A DNA stretch of 64,000 nucleotides from Rhizobium lentis (GCF_017352135.1 NZ_CP071457.1:124001-188000); one strand, 5' to 3'. Positions 1 through 9,429 are shown, counted from the stretch's first letter. Program-made: numbers and translations. Notes: generated by a model not told the origin, from the sequence alone.

Positions 1-1179
1 TTCGCCAGATTGCTGGAATTTGCACCGGAACTCGAAAGTGCGTTGCCACCGAGCAATCCAGAAGTGCTGCGAACGAGACTGATGGAAGAGCTTGTCGCCG
101 CCCGCGACGCTGCGGTAGCCTCAGGTTCGGCGCTTGCGCGGGCGGACTCGGCTGCCTGGGCGGTCGCCTCGCTGCTCGACGATCTGGCGCTGAACACGCC
201 CTGGGGTGGGGCAAGCGCATGGCCGCGCCAGCCGCTGGTCGTCATGCTCCGTGGCGATGTCGATGCCGGAGCGCAATTTTTTGCCCGGCTGGAAGAATTG
301 GAGCGCCATCCCGGTCGTGACCAGGAATTACTCGAGCTTTATTATTTCTGCCTAGCGCTTGGTTTTCGCGGAAAGTACCGTGTGCCAGGGCGTGCCGGCG
401 ACCGCTCGATCAGCGCCGTTCGCGCCGCCGCCGCTCGTTTTCTGCGTGACGCCGATGCTGAAGCTGCACCGCTCTCGCCCAGATGGGAGGGAGTTGTCGC
501 GGCTGACGAGCCATTCCGTTTTGCCGTGCCGATCTGGGTCCTTGCCGTCGTTGCTGCAGCGCTGTCGACGGCAATTTACATGTTGCTGTCGATGCGGCTC
601 GATACCAAGGCGGAGGAACTCGCAACGCTGGTGCGGGCATTGCCACCACCTGAGCGGGCGGAAATATATCGCCCCGAAAAGCGGACACCACCGCCGAGCG
701 CACCACCCGTGGAGCCCGTTATTTTCCAATTGCTGCCGGAATTTCGCGCCGCAGCGCCCGCCTCCCTGCTGCCAGCACTGAAAGGCAATGAAAACGCCTC
801 GTCAGTCACGCTTCTTTTGCAGTCAAGCACACCGGAGCTTTTCCAATCCGCTAGACCCGAATTGACGAAGAGCTTTGAACCGCTTGTTGCTTCCATCGCA
901 GCGGTTCTCAAGCAGAATGCGGAGCTGATCGGCGGCATTACCATCACCGGGCACACGGATAATGTCCCGCTGCAAGCGAGCAATCCGCTGTCCAATAACC
1001 AGCGCCTCTCCGAGGCCCGCGCAGCAACGATTGCCTCAATGCTGGCCGCCTCCGGCGTGCCGACCGTACAGCTGAAATCGCAAGGACGCGCGGCGACACA
1101 GCCGCTTGTGGGAAACGACAGCCGCGAGGGTCGGGCCGCCAACCGCCGCATCGAAATCCTTATCCAAAAGAGGCTCTGA
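1..1179 (+). CDS. tssL: Type VI secretion protein TssL with C-terminal OmpA domain (5' partial)
   Basis: Inner-membrane component of the T6SS membrane complex (TssJLM), DotU/IcmH family, fused to a peptidoglycan-binding OmpA-like domain. The reading frame is open from base 1 (first residues FARLLEFAPEL), so the N-terminus lies outside the window. Counting from base 1, the cytoplasmic DotU domain spans about residues 1-170, one membrane helix lies near 174-196 (FAVPIWVLAVVAAAL), and the OmpA domain covers about 270-392. The OmpA domain has the motif GHTDN and the C-terminal NRRIEI signature. The stop is 1 bp before tssM, so the two are co-transcribed and probably translationally coupled. The fused ('evolved') TssL architecture is common in proteobacterial T6SS clusters. 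Confidence 0.93.
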   Translation, partial: FARLLEFAPELESALPPSNPEVLRTRLMEELVAARDAAVASGSALARADSAAWAVASLLDDLALNTPWGGASAWPRQPLVVMLRGDVDAGAQFFARLEELERHPGRDQELLELYYFCLALGFRGKYRVPGRAGDRSISAVRAAAARFLRDADAEAAPLSPRWEGVVAADEPFRFAVPIWVLAVVAAALSTAIYMLLSMRLDTKAEELATLVRALPPPERAEIYRPEKRTPPPSAPPVEPVIFQLLPEFRAAAPASLLPALKGNENASSVTLLLQSSTPELFQSARPELTKSFEPLVASIAAVLKQNAELIGGITITGHTDNVPLQASNPLSNNQRLSEARAATIASMLAASGVPTVQLKSQGRAATQPLVGNDSREGRAANRRIEILIQKRL

Positions 1180-1180
1180 G

Positions 1181-4100
1181 ATGGCGATCTTCAGGTTTCT
1201 CTGGGCTTTTCTCACCTCTCGCTGGCTCTGGACCTTCATCGGGCTCATTTTGCTGTCCCTCATCGTTTGGATATTCGGCCCTATCGTCAGCGTCGGAGAA
1301 AGTGCGCCGTTTGCTTCCGAGATCGTGCGACTGGTCATCATCGGCCTTTTGTTCCTCGTGTTCATCATCTGGTGGGTTGCGGCGCGGCGGCGCGCGGTGC
1401 GCGCCAACCGCCTCTTCGTTTCCGAGATTGCCCCTCAACTTGAGGCTCCGCCAAGTCCGGCTGAAGAGGGCGTCGCCGCCGTCGGAGTGAAATTCCGGGA
1501 GGTGATGGCGGGACTCAAACGCCAGAAGGTCGGCGGCCGAAAGTTTCTCCGCGAAATGCCATGGTATGTCATCATCGGCCCGCCTGCGACCGGCAAGACA
1601 ACAGCCCTGCGGCAATCCGGATTGAGCTTCCCGATCGATCTGACCGACGACCTTCACGGCGTTGGCGGCACGCGCAATTGCGACTGGTTCTTTACCGAGG
1701 AGGCGGTGCTGATCGATACGGCCGGTCGCTACGTTCAGCAGGAGAGCCAGCCGGAGGTCGATGCAGCGGAGTGGCTGGGATTCCTCGATCTGTTGAAAAA
1801 GCACAGGGGCCGTCGTGCGTTGAATGGGGTGATCGTGGCGCTCGGCATCGACACGCTTTCGGAAGACGATGCGGCGATCCGGATGCATGGCAGGCAGATC
1901 CGCAAACGCCTGGCCGAGCTTCAGGAACGCATCGGCATCCGCTTGCCCGTCTATCTCATGCTGACGAAAGCGGACCTGATAAAGGGCTTCGAGAGCTTTT
2001 TCGGGGCGCTCTCGACGGCCGATCGTGAACAGGTGTGGGGAGTGACCTTCCCCCCAGGTGCCCGCATCGAGGGTACCGAAGTCACCGGGGAATTCTCGGC
2101 CTTGGCGGGCGTGCTCGAACGGCGTCTCATTTCCCGCCTCGAAGGCGAAGACAACCTGATCACCCGGGCGGAAATATTTCGGTTCCCAGCCCAGGTGGAA
2201 AGCCTTTCAGAACCAATTCGTGTCCTGATCGAGACCGTCTTCGGCGAAAGCAAATATGCGGAAAGCGCCTGGTTGCGGGGTATCTATCTGACCTCCGCCA
2301 CTCAGCAAGGTACTGCAATCGACCGGCTGACGGCAGCATTGGCGTCATCCTTCGGCCTGCCTGCCCAACCCGCTGCCCCTATGTTGCGGGCCGAAAAGCG
2401 CAGCTTCTTCCTCAAAGACCTGCTGACGAAGGTCATTTTCAAGGAGGCTGGCCTCGGCACCTTCGATCCGGCGGCAGAGGATCGGCGTATCTGGATCTGG
2501 CGCGGTGCCGCCGTGGCAGCAACAGCATTCGTGGTCATCGCCGGCCTGTTATTCACGATATCCTATCGGAAGAACGACGCCGCTCTGGCGGCGCAGGCCG
2601 AACAGCTCGAGGCACTGCAGCTTCCCCTGACGCCGGTTGCGGCACGCCAAGCGCCGGTGGATCCCCTCGACCTTGATTTGGCGCTCGAAGCCGCCACGGA
2701 AGTGGCGAATGCACGGACCGACCAGCCGGGCGGAATAGCCGCCTTGATAGGTCCTTCCGCTGAAACCGAAATTCTCCAGGCGCAATCGGACGCCTACAAC
2801 CGCACCCTGCGCAATATATTGGAACCGCGCATGGTCGCGCTGCTCGAGGCGACGATGTGGCGGCAGATCCGCGACCCCGAGTTTCAATTGGGAGCGCTGA
2901 AAACCTATCGCATGATGACCGGTCTGTCGCCGATGGACACGGACTTCGCCAAACAATGGTGGACGGAGAAATTGGCTGAATCGGCGCCCGTGCCACCTTT
3001 CAAGACCGACATGGCAGCAGACCATCAGATTGCTGCAATCGACCGTATGGCAACGGAACAGGCCTTCGTCGCTCCTGACGAAGCGCTGGTGGGCGAAGCG
3101 CTACGCACGATCTGCTCGATCCCGCTGCCGGTGCGCGCCTATAGCGCGCTGCTCTCCGATCCGGAGGTCACGGCGCTGAAGGAATGGATCCCGGCCGATC
3201 ATGTCGGTCCGAATGGCCTGAAGGTTCTGGCGCGGCGCTCCGACAAGACGCTGAGGGTCGGCATCAGCGGTGCCTTCACCTACGACGGATTCCACAACGT
3301 GATCCTGACCCGGATTGAAGACGTCGCAACGCAGGCGGCGCTCGACCGCTCGGTTTTTGCCGGCGGATGCTCCGAGAGCGCCAGCCCGTCGGTTGCCACC
3401 CTCTCGCAAGATATCCTCAAGCTCTACTATGACGACTATATCGCCAAGTGGGACAGCTTCATGCGTGACGTCAGGCTTGCACCACTGGCCGACCTGCAGA
3501 CGGCCAGCGAAAATCTCAAAGATCTCTCCAGCGCCGATTCCTCAATGAAGCGTCTGCTGACCGCCATCGTGCGCGAGACGGAACTGACCCGTGCCGATGA
3601 CGGCGGCGGCGGCCAGGCTCCTCCGCCAGGAGCATCCAAGCTTTTGTCCAAGCTTGGCAAGATCGGCAAACTCGCCGCCAAGGGCGTGAAGATAATGCCG
3701 AAAGTCGGCTCCAAATCGGATGTCGATCTTTCGGGCGCGCTGGTCGCCGAGCATTTCAAACCCATCAGGGCGGCCATTGTCGAGGTCGATGGCCAGCCTC
3801 CCGCACTCAATGATGCAGTCGCAGCCTTGACCGCGCTGTCGAACATGCTTCAGACTGTGTCGGCAAGCCCGGACGCGCAGGACGCGATGAAAAGACAGGG
3901 CGGCCTGGCGGAGCTGACCGGGGCTGTGGCGAAACAAGCCGTGACCCTTCCCGATCCGCTGGACGACTGGCTGGCCGGACTGGCCGGCAATACCAGTGCG
4001 CTGGCAACAGGGGCGGTCACTTCAGAGCTCAACGCCATCTGGCGTGCCGACGTGCTTCCATTCTGCCAGGCGGCGCTTACCAATCGCTACCCGTTCGTCC

Positions 4101-4711
4101 CCGACAGCGCGATCGATGTGAATGTCGTTGATTTCCAGCGCGTCTTCGGTCCCGGCGGGCTGATCGACAGCTTTATCAATAATAATCTGGTCAACTACAT
4201 CGACACGACCAGTCACCCCTGGAAATGGCGCTCCGACATCAAGCTCGATCCCCGGCCCCTGGCGGCGCTGGAGCAGGCGCGGCTCATTCGCGACAGCCTC
4301 TTTCCGGGAGGCGCGGGGCCGATCCTGACCTTCACGCTCGAGCCCAAAGATCTTTCGCCGACAGTCAGCCGCGTGACCTTGAATATCGATGGTCAGAGTC
4401 TCTCCTACTTCAACAATCCGACGCGCCCGCAGCCGATGACTTGGCCCGGCAAGGATGGAACCGGCGTGATCACCCTCGCCTTCCAGCCCCTCGACGGTTC
4501 GCCGGAAGTGATGGTCAGCGAGACTGGAAGCTGGGCGTTTCTGCGGATGCTGCGCGCCGGTCGGCTGAGCGGGACCAATCTTGCCGAACTCTTCAAGCTG
4601 CGCCTTGCTGCCCAGGGCTACTACGCCGACTTCGAGCTTCGCGCGGCAAGTGTCGCCAATCCCTTTGATTTGAAGATGTTTGCGAGGTTCTCGTGCCCGA
4701 CGCAGCTTTGA
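1181..4711 (+). CDS. tssM: Type VI secretion membrane protein TssM (IcmF/VasK/ImpL)
   Basis: 1176-residue inner-membrane scaffold of the T6SS that bridges TssL and the outer-membrane lipoprotein TssJ. Two N-terminal helices (about residues 9-32 and 45-65) precede a cytoplasmic NTPase-like domain with the Walker A motif GPPATGKTT near residues 133-141. A third helix lies near 435-458 (AAVAATAFVVIAGLLF), followed by a long periplasmic region with the IcmF-related and C-terminal domains. The ATG at 1181 is preferred over the upstream in-frame start at 1106, which lies inside tssL. Length is normal for the family, so the gene looks intact. Its 3' end overlaps tagF by 19 bp. Confidence 0.95.
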   Translation: MAIFRFLWAFLTSRWLWTFIGLILLSLIVWIFGPIVSVGESAPFASEIVRLVIIGLLFLVFIIWWVAARRRAVRANRLFVSEIAPQLEAPPSPAEEGVAAVGVKFREVMAGLKRQKVGGRKFLREMPWYVIIGPPATGKTTALRQSGLSFPIDLTDDLHGVGGTRNCDWFFTEEAVLIDTAGRYVQQESQPEVDAAEWLGFLDLLKKHRGRRALNGVIVALGIDTLSEDDAAIRMHGRQIRKRLAELQERIGIRLPVYLMLTKADLIKGFESFFGALSTADREQVWGVTFPPGARIEGTEVTGEFSALAGVLERRLISRLEGEDNLITRAEIFRFPAQVESLSEPIRVLIETVFGESKYAESAWLRGIYLTSATQQGTAIDRLTAALASSFGLPAQPAAPMLRAEKRSFFLKDLLTKVIFKEAGLGTFDPAAEDRRIWIWRGAAVAATAFVVIAGLLFTISYRKNDAALAAQAEQLEALQLPLTPVAARQAPVDPLDLDLALEAATEVANARTDQPGGIAALIGPSAETEILQAQSDAYNRTLRNILEPRMVALLEATMWRQIRDPEFQLGALKTYRMMTGLSPMDTDFAKQWWTEKLAESAPVPPFKTDMAADHQIAAIDRMATEQAFVAPDEALVGEALRTICSIPLPVRAYSALLSDPEVTALKEWIPADHVGPNGLKVLARRSDKTLRVGISGAFTYDGFHNVILTRIEDVATQAALDRSVFAGGCSESASPSVATLSQDILKLYYDDYIAKWDSFMRDVRLAPLADLQTASENLKDLSSADSSMKRLLTAIVRETELTRADDGGGGQAPPPGASKLLSKLGKIGKLAAKGVKIMPKVGSKSDVDLSGALVAEHFKPIRAAIVEVDGQPPALNDAVAALTALSNMLQTVSASPDAQDAMKRQGGLAELTGAVAKQAVTLPDPLDDWLAGLAGNTSALATGAVTSELNAIWRADVLPFCQAALTNRYPFVPDSAIDVNVVDFQRVFGPGGLIDSFINNNLVNYIDTTSHPWKWRSDIKLDPRPLAALEQARLIRDSLFPGGAGPILTFTLEPKDLSPTVSRVTLNIDGQSLSYFNNPTRPQPMTWPGKDGTGVITLAFQPLDGSPEVMVSETGSWAFLRMLRAGRLSGTNLAELFKLRLAAQGYYADFELRAASVANPFDLKMFARFSCPTQL

Positions 4712-5232
4712 TCCTGCCCGGATTTTTCGGAAAGCTGCCGGCGATGGGCGATTTCGTCACACGCAACCTGCCGGCCTCTTTCGTCGGGCGGTGGGACCGG
4801 TGGATCAGCCAGCATCTGGTTCACCGATTTTCGCAAGGGCCGATGGAGAACGCTCCGGTCCTGCGCTTTCTGCTGGGCCGGGAGACATTCGGCCCGATGA
4901 CCGGCGTGATCATGGCAAGCACTGATCGTGCCGGCCGGCGGTTTCCGCTGACGATCGCCGCGGCGCCCTTGCTTGCCGCCGCGAACATAGCGAGCGGAGC
5001 AGCCGATTGGTTCGGTCAGCTGGAAGCGACAGGGAAATCGGCAAGAGACAACAAGATGGAGGGGGACAGGCTGGCAACTTGCCTTGCGGCATTGCCTTTT
5101 CCGCCAATCAAGGTGTCGGACGAGCCGGTCCGGGGCATGATATTCTGGACGCGGGGTCGCGAGGCGGTGAAGGTCGATGCCGATGCGCCTGAAACAATGC
5201 TCGCGCCGTTTTTCCCCGGCGCCGAGGGGTGA
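4693..5232 (+). CDS. tagF: Type VI secretion-associated protein TagF (ImpM)
   Basis: 179-residue TagF/ImpM family protein (formerly DUF2094). In other bacteria TagF is a post-translational regulator of T6SS firing, typically acting with Fha or PpkA/PppA. The family start is visible: a short hydrophobic strand then GFFGKLPAMGDF, followed by W-x-x-W-I. It starts with GTG at 4693, inside the end of tssM. No alternative start gives a better N-terminus, because the FFGKLP motif must be kept. The next gene begins 6 bp after the stop. The order tssL-tssM-tagF matches the imp clusters described in Rhizobium. Confidence 0.9.
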   Translation: MPDAALILPGFFGKLPAMGDFVTRNLPASFVGRWDRWISQHLVHRFSQGPMENAPVLRFLLGRETFGPMTGVIMASTDRAGRRFPLTIAAAPLLAAANIASGAADWFGQLEATGKSARDNKMEGDRLATCLAALPFPPIKVSDEPVRGMIFWTRGREAVKVDADAPETMLAPFFPGAEG

Positions 5233-5238
5233 CGCCTG

Positions 5239-6345
5239 ATGCAGATCTGGAACCAAACCGGCTATCCGACCGAATTCACGATGGGCATGGACAAGGCCGG
5301 CCACGAGTACATCGTCGTCGTCGTCAAGGGAACCTTCGACTTTCCCGAGGCACCGGGCGGCCTCGCGCGGAAATCATCCATTCAAATGCCGCTGGTCATG
5401 GCCGACACACATACGGGTGAACCGGGCTATTCGGCTACACTTTGGGAAACGGATTTTGCATTCCGGAAGCCCCGTTGCGACGTCATCGCCAACGGTTGCG
5501 CTTATGCTCCGGGCGGACGACCAACCGAACGCGTTACGGTTGGAATAAAGCTAGGGAATTGGTCGAAGGTATTCGAGGTCCTCGGTCATCGGGAGTGGCG
5601 GGCGCTGGGACCGGTCTTTTCCGCCTCCGCCCCGCAGCCCTTCCTGCGGCAGCCCTTTTCTTATGACAGCGCTTGGGGTGGTACTGACCGCCTCGACCCG
5701 GACGACGATCTGCCCGCTAGTTACAGGCAAAATCCCTTTGGCACCGGCTGGGCACGCACGCGCAATCAACGTCTCATTCCCGGCCTGCGGCTGCCCAACA
5801 CCCAGGCCACCGGCGAGGAGATCCGGTCGCCGTTCGGCGATTACCGACCGATGAGCTTTGGCCCTTACGGCCGGGCCTGGCCCGGCAGGATCGAATTCGC
5901 TGGCACGTACGACCAGAACTGGATCGACAACATCTTTCCATTCCTGCCGCCCGATTTCGACGAGCGTTATTTCCAGATGGCGCCCGCCGACCAACAGGTT
6001 GATTTTCCGAAGGGCGGTGAGGATGTTGTCATCGTCAACCTCACCCCGTCAGGGCGCGAAAGTTTTCGGCTGCCAGCTACCGGCCTTCCGATCACCTTGT
6101 TCAAGGGCAATGAAAAAGCCTTCGAGAGCGCGATACTGCCCGATACTGTTTTGTTCGACCTGGAAAATCGGCGCTTCTCTTTGGTCTGGCGCGTGTCGCA
6201 GCGCATCCACCGAACTATCCTCGATTTCAGCGAGTGCTGGGTTGGCCCCCCGACACAATCGATGTTGAGGGCGCGAGCGACCGGTCGCACGTTCGTTCGG
6301 GCGACCGGCGTTTCGACACCCGAGGAACAGGAGGAAGAGGCATGA
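5239..6345 (+). CDS. DUF2169 domain-containing T6SS accessory protein
   Basis: 368-residue DUF2169 protein. This family is encoded near vgrG and PAAR genes in many T6SS loci and is thought to be an adaptor for cargo loading; no biochemical role can be read from the sequence. The N-terminal pattern is typical: WNQTGYPTEFTMGMDKAGHE, then a conserved VVVVKGTFDF strand. The protein lacks a signal peptide and membrane helices, so it is predicted to be cytoplasmic. It sits 6 bp after tagF, and its stop overlaps the next start in ATGA, so it belongs to one operon with the toxin cassette. It is probably dedicated to the PAAR-like toxin two genes downstream. Confidence 0.85.
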   Translation: MQIWNQTGYPTEFTMGMDKAGHEYIVVVVKGTFDFPEAPGGLARKSSIQMPLVMADTHTGEPGYSATLWETDFAFRKPRCDVIANGCAYAPGGRPTERVTVGIKLGNWSKVFEVLGHREWRALGPVFSASAPQPFLRQPFSYDSAWGGTDRLDPDDDLPASYRQNPFGTGWARTRNQRLIPGLRLPNTQATGEEIRSPFGDYRPMSFGPYGRAWPGRIEFAGTYDQNWIDNIFPFLPPDFDERYFQMAPADQQVDFPKGGEDVVIVNLTPSGRESFRLPATGLPITLFKGNEKAFESAILPDTVLFDLENRRFSLVWRVSQRIHRTILDFSECWVGPPTQSMLRARATGRTFVRATGVSTPEEQEEEA

Positions 6346-7382
6346 CCCTGTCGATCGACGTCATCTCGATCGGCATGGTCACGGCCGTCGGCCTTGACGC
6401 GCCCTCTGCTTGTGCGGCCATGCGGGCGCGTCTGGACGGGTTCCAAGAGACGCGCTTCATCGATGCCATCGGCAATAAGCTGATTGGAGCTCCCGTGCCG
6501 CTACCACGCAACTGGATCGGCGAAAAGCGTATGGCTCACCTCGCAGCGGCGGCCATTTCGGAGGCGTTCGAGGCGGTGCCAGGGGCACGGAAGCAGACGC
6601 CGTTGATCCTCTGTCTTGCCGAAGAGGATCGGTCCGGCCCCGCTGTTCCCGACGCGCCCCGACTACTCCAGCTCATAGCGGATATTGTGGAAACTCCGCC
6701 CCACGAGCGCTCGAGGATCGTGGCCCACGGTCGCCCGTCGGGGCACATTGCCCTTGAGCAGGCGCGCCGCATCCTGGCAGGAGGCGAAGCGACCTACGCA
6801 ATGATTGTGGGTGTCGACAGCTATCTCACAGTTGGAGCGATAGCGCACTATCTCTCTAAAAACCGCTTGCTCACCTCCGACAACAGCAACGGCTTCATTC
6901 CCGGCGAAGCAGCCGCGGCGGTGCTTTGCGCACGTTCGTCCCTGGGCGGTCTTCGGCTATTTGGTCTCGGTCTCGGCCGAGAGCGCGCTTATTTCGATAA
7001 TCCCGATGACCTGCCTTTCCGCGGGGACGGAATGACGGCGGCCTATCGCACAGCTTTGAACGAGACAGGTATCGAAATGAGACAGCTCGGCTATCGAATT
7101 TCTGATTTGATTGGGGAGCAATACTGGTTCAAGCAGGCGGCGTTGGCCAGCCTGCGGCTTGTGCGGGACAATCACGGCTTCCAGGATATCTGGTCGCCGG
7201 GAGAATCTCTTGGAAACGTCGGAGCTGCCGCCGTTCCGATGATGATCGGAATGGCCTTTACGGCGGCACGCAAGGGCTACGCGGCTGGCAATCCGGTTTT
7301 GATCGAAGCGTCAAACGATACCGGTGCCTGCGGTGCGGCGGTATTCGCCTCACCGAGTGTCTCGTTGGAACAGCCAAAATGA
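6342..7382 (+). CDS. Ketosynthase/thiolase-fold protein of the T6SS cargo cassette, probably catalytically degenerate
   Basis: 346 residues with the beta-ketoacyl-ACP synthase (thiolase) fold. Recognisable pieces are ISIGMVTAVGLDAPS at the N-terminus, GVDSYL in the centre, DNSNGFIPGEAAAAVL (the usual RDGFVxGEGA segment) and NVGAAAVPMM near the C-terminus (the usual GHTxGAAG). Where active enzymes have the TACATGAH nucleophile segment, this protein reads HGRPSGH. By eye the catalytic Cys is therefore replaced by Gly. The ATG at 6342 forms an ATGA overlap with the DUF2169 stop, and the stop overlaps the next start the same way. Such KS-like genes occur beside DUF2169 and PAAR-like toxin genes, so a chaperone or scaffold role is more likely than fatty-acid synthesis. 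This is inference. Confidence 0.75.
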   Translation: MTLSIDVISIGMVTAVGLDAPSACAAMRARLDGFQETRFIDAIGNKLIGAPVPLPRNWIGEKRMAHLAAAAISEAFEAVPGARKQTPLILCLAEEDRSGPAVPDAPRLLQLIADIVETPPHERSRIVAHGRPSGHIALEQARRILAGGEATYAMIVGVDSYLTVGAIAHYLSKNRLLTSDNSNGFIPGEAAAAVLCARSSLGGLRLFGLGLGRERAYFDNPDDLPFRGDGMTAAYRTALNETGIEMRQLGYRISDLIGEQYWFKQAALASLRLVRDNHGFQDIWSPGESLGNVGAAAVPMMIGMAFTAARKGYAAGNPVLIEASNDTGACGAAVFASPSVSLEQPK

Positions 7383-8353
7383 CGGTTTTCGCCAACGGAC
7401 TGGAAGTGTCGTGCAAAGCGCAGGCTAACAAGGTGATTGCAGCCTTCCCCTACGTTGCATTTACGCCTCCACAGACGCCTGCCACTCCTCCGGGTGTTCC
7501 CGTCCCCTACCCCACGTTCGGGATGGATTCAGATACCGACAAGGGCACGAGTACCGTTAAAATCGGTGGAGAAACGATCAATCAAAAAAACAAGTCCTAT
7601 TATTCTAAATGCTCGGGAGACGAAGCGGGCTGTGCGCCGAAAAAGAACATCATAACATCAAAAATCACCGGCAAGGAATACGCGCACGCCTGGTCTAATG
7701 ATGTTAAAATGGACGGCGAGCCGGTCAACCGCTTCTCCGATCTCGCTTCAAACGATCATGCCTCGCCACAGGCTGGCGGCCCGCCCATAAACCGTGTGGG
7801 CAAACCAGGAAAGAAGCCAAATGCCGGCATCGACTGCATGGTCGGCAGTTATGATACGATTGTCAGCGACTGCAATAAGGCGGGAGGGGAAGCTCACCAT
7901 ATCGTGCCTGACAAGGCCTACCGAACGGGCACACGTGAGCAGGCTGACGATCCGAAGAAGCGGGTGAGCGGCGCTCCATCCTTGGGTGAAGGCGTTTGCA
8001 TTTGTCTGTCGCCCAAGAACCACGACAAGATTCACGAGGCCGAGCGCGAGGGCATGGACTCGATCGGAAAAGCCGGAGCTGTCGATGCAAAGGGGAAGGT
8101 GCTCAAGGGTAAGGCGCTTAAGAAGAAGAAGGAGCAACTAAAAAAGGCCGGCGATTGGGGCACTGGTTCTTCAGATGAGGTGCATGAGGTGGCAAAATCA
8201 ACACTCGATGAGCTCGACCTTTCGCCGGAATGCATTCGCAAGGCAAAGCGGGCCGTCACGAAACAATCCAAACTTCTCGACGACGATCAGACGCTGCGCA
8301 CGTCAAACTCACTGCCGAGCCGCGCCGCCAACCGCCGCATGATGAACAGGTAA
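7379..8353 (+). CDS. PAAR-like (DUF4150) protein with C-terminal HNH-type nuclease domain; candidate T6SS effector
   Basis: 324 residues. Residues 1 to about 135 match the PAAR-like DUF4150 fold, including ANGLEVSCKA, a proline-rich PYPTFGMDSDTDKGT strand and TSKITGKEYA. This fold caps the VgrG spike. The C-terminal part carries an HNH-superfamily pattern: AHHIVPD with His173/His174, then CLSPKNHDKIH with Asn214, His215 and His219, followed by a lysine-rich helix. It would therefore act as a DNase delivered on the tip of VgrG; this is inferred from domains only. The start overlaps the upstream stop (ATGA). Base composition is visibly more A/T-rich than in tssM, suggesting separate acquisition. 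The next gene, 16 bp downstream, is the likely immunity gene. Confidence 0.8.
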   Translation: MTVFANGLEVSCKAQANKVIAAFPYVAFTPPQTPATPPGVPVPYPTFGMDSDTDKGTSTVKIGGETINQKNKSYYSKCSGDEAGCAPKKNIITSKITGKEYAHAWSNDVKMDGEPVNRFSDLASNDHASPQAGGPPINRVGKPGKKPNAGIDCMVGSYDTIVSDCNKAGGEAHHIVPDKAYRTGTREQADDPKKRVSGAPSLGEGVCICLSPKNHDKIHEAEREGMDSIGKAGAVDAKGKVLKGKALKKKKEQLKKAGDWGTGSSDEVHEVAKSTLDELDLSPECIRKAKRAVTKQSKLLDDDQTLRTSNSLPSRAANRRMMNR

Positions 8354-8369
8354 TGAGGAGTGAGACTCA

Positions 8370-9422
8370 ATGATTAGAATATGGGCGGGCCACGCGGTAT
8401 CGCCGCAACAATTCGCGTTCTCGATAGGGGAACTTAGAGACGAAGACCCGCAGAGTATTGTTCTCACGTACAACGAGGGTAACGAGATGTTGTGGGGTTT
8501 TGCGGAGCTACCCCGCACGATTAAATCAATAACCTCAATCATCGACTCCAGCGATGGTAAGCCGGTCTTCGTTCCAATGAGCAATGAAGGTGATGTGTAT
8601 TTCCTGATTGACGATATTCCTGTCGAAAAAATCGCCGGTGCAGGCGTACTCAGCGACGACTCAGTCGGGTACGGCGCTCTTTCGCGGATCGCGGACGACC
8701 ATGGCAAGCTTTATGCCTGCGGATACGGTTCGCAGCTTTATGAGCGCAGGCAGGAAGATGATTGGCGACGTTTATGCGATTTCGATTTGCCCGGGGTTGA
8801 GGATTGCGCATTTTTCGGGATGGCGATCAAACCGGGATCTGGTCCGGTGGCATTGTGCGGTCAAAAGCGGGTCCAGTATAACGATCCAACGGCCGCACAA
8901 CAGGCCGAAATCGATCGAGCCCGGGCGCAGGGCGATGCAGAGGGTGCCGAGGCTCTGCTTGAACGTTTCAGAACGATCCGCGTACCGCCATCGACCGCTC
9001 TTTATCTACGAACCGATGGCTGGACCGAAGCGGTGACCGATGCCCGTGGGGGCCTTAATGATTGTATTGTTATGTCTGCCGGCCAAGTGGCCGCAGTGGG
9101 TGATCATGGATTTATCGTGAGAGCCACCGGGCCGTCCGTAACCGAAGATCTGTCCTCGATCGGTCTTACTGAGGACCTTTACACCATTCGTCTGTGGCGA
9201 GGTGACGTAGCGATCCTCGGAGCAGGCGGAATTCACGTCTTCGATAAGGCATTCGCCTATCGGCGCACGATCGGATTGCCCCCTGAGTTGAACACGCCAA
9301 ACAAGATGGACGTCGTGGAAGGGGACATCGTCCTCTTCGATTATTCTGGCGTTGCCATTCTTAAAGACGATCAGTGGAAGCGAATACCCATTCCCGACGA
9401 TATGTGGAACCTCGCCAACTAA
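8370..9422 (+). CDS. Hypothetical protein, candidate immunity protein for the upstream toxin
   Basis: 350-residue protein that I do not recognise. It follows the DUF4150-HNH gene by 16 bp and has a good ribosome site (GGAG nine bases before ATG). It has no signal peptide or membrane segment, which fits a cytoplasmic inhibitor of a nuclease. The sequence shows loosely recurring beta-rich units with aromatic/glycine turns (GKLYACGYGSQLY, GQVAAVGDHGF, DVAILGAGGIHVF), suggesting a beta-propeller-like fold. It is acidic overall and lower in GC than the core T6SS genes, like the toxin. The immunity role is inferred from position, cell compartment and composition. Confidence 0.6.
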   Translation: MIRIWAGHAVSPQQFAFSIGELRDEDPQSIVLTYNEGNEMLWGFAELPRTIKSITSIIDSSDGKPVFVPMSNEGDVYFLIDDIPVEKIAGAGVLSDDSVGYGALSRIADDHGKLYACGYGSQLYERRQEDDWRRLCDFDLPGVEDCAFFGMAIKPGSGPVALCGQKRVQYNDPTAAQQAEIDRARAQGDAEGAEALLERFRTIRVPPSTALYLRTDGWTEAVTDARGGLNDCIVMSAGQVAAVGDHGFIVRATGPSVTEDLSSIGLTEDLYTIRLWRGDVAILGAGGIHVFDKAFAYRRTIGLPPELNTPNKMDVVEGDIVLFDYSGVAILKDDQWKRIPIPDDMWNLAN

Positions 9423-9429
9423 TCAGCCT

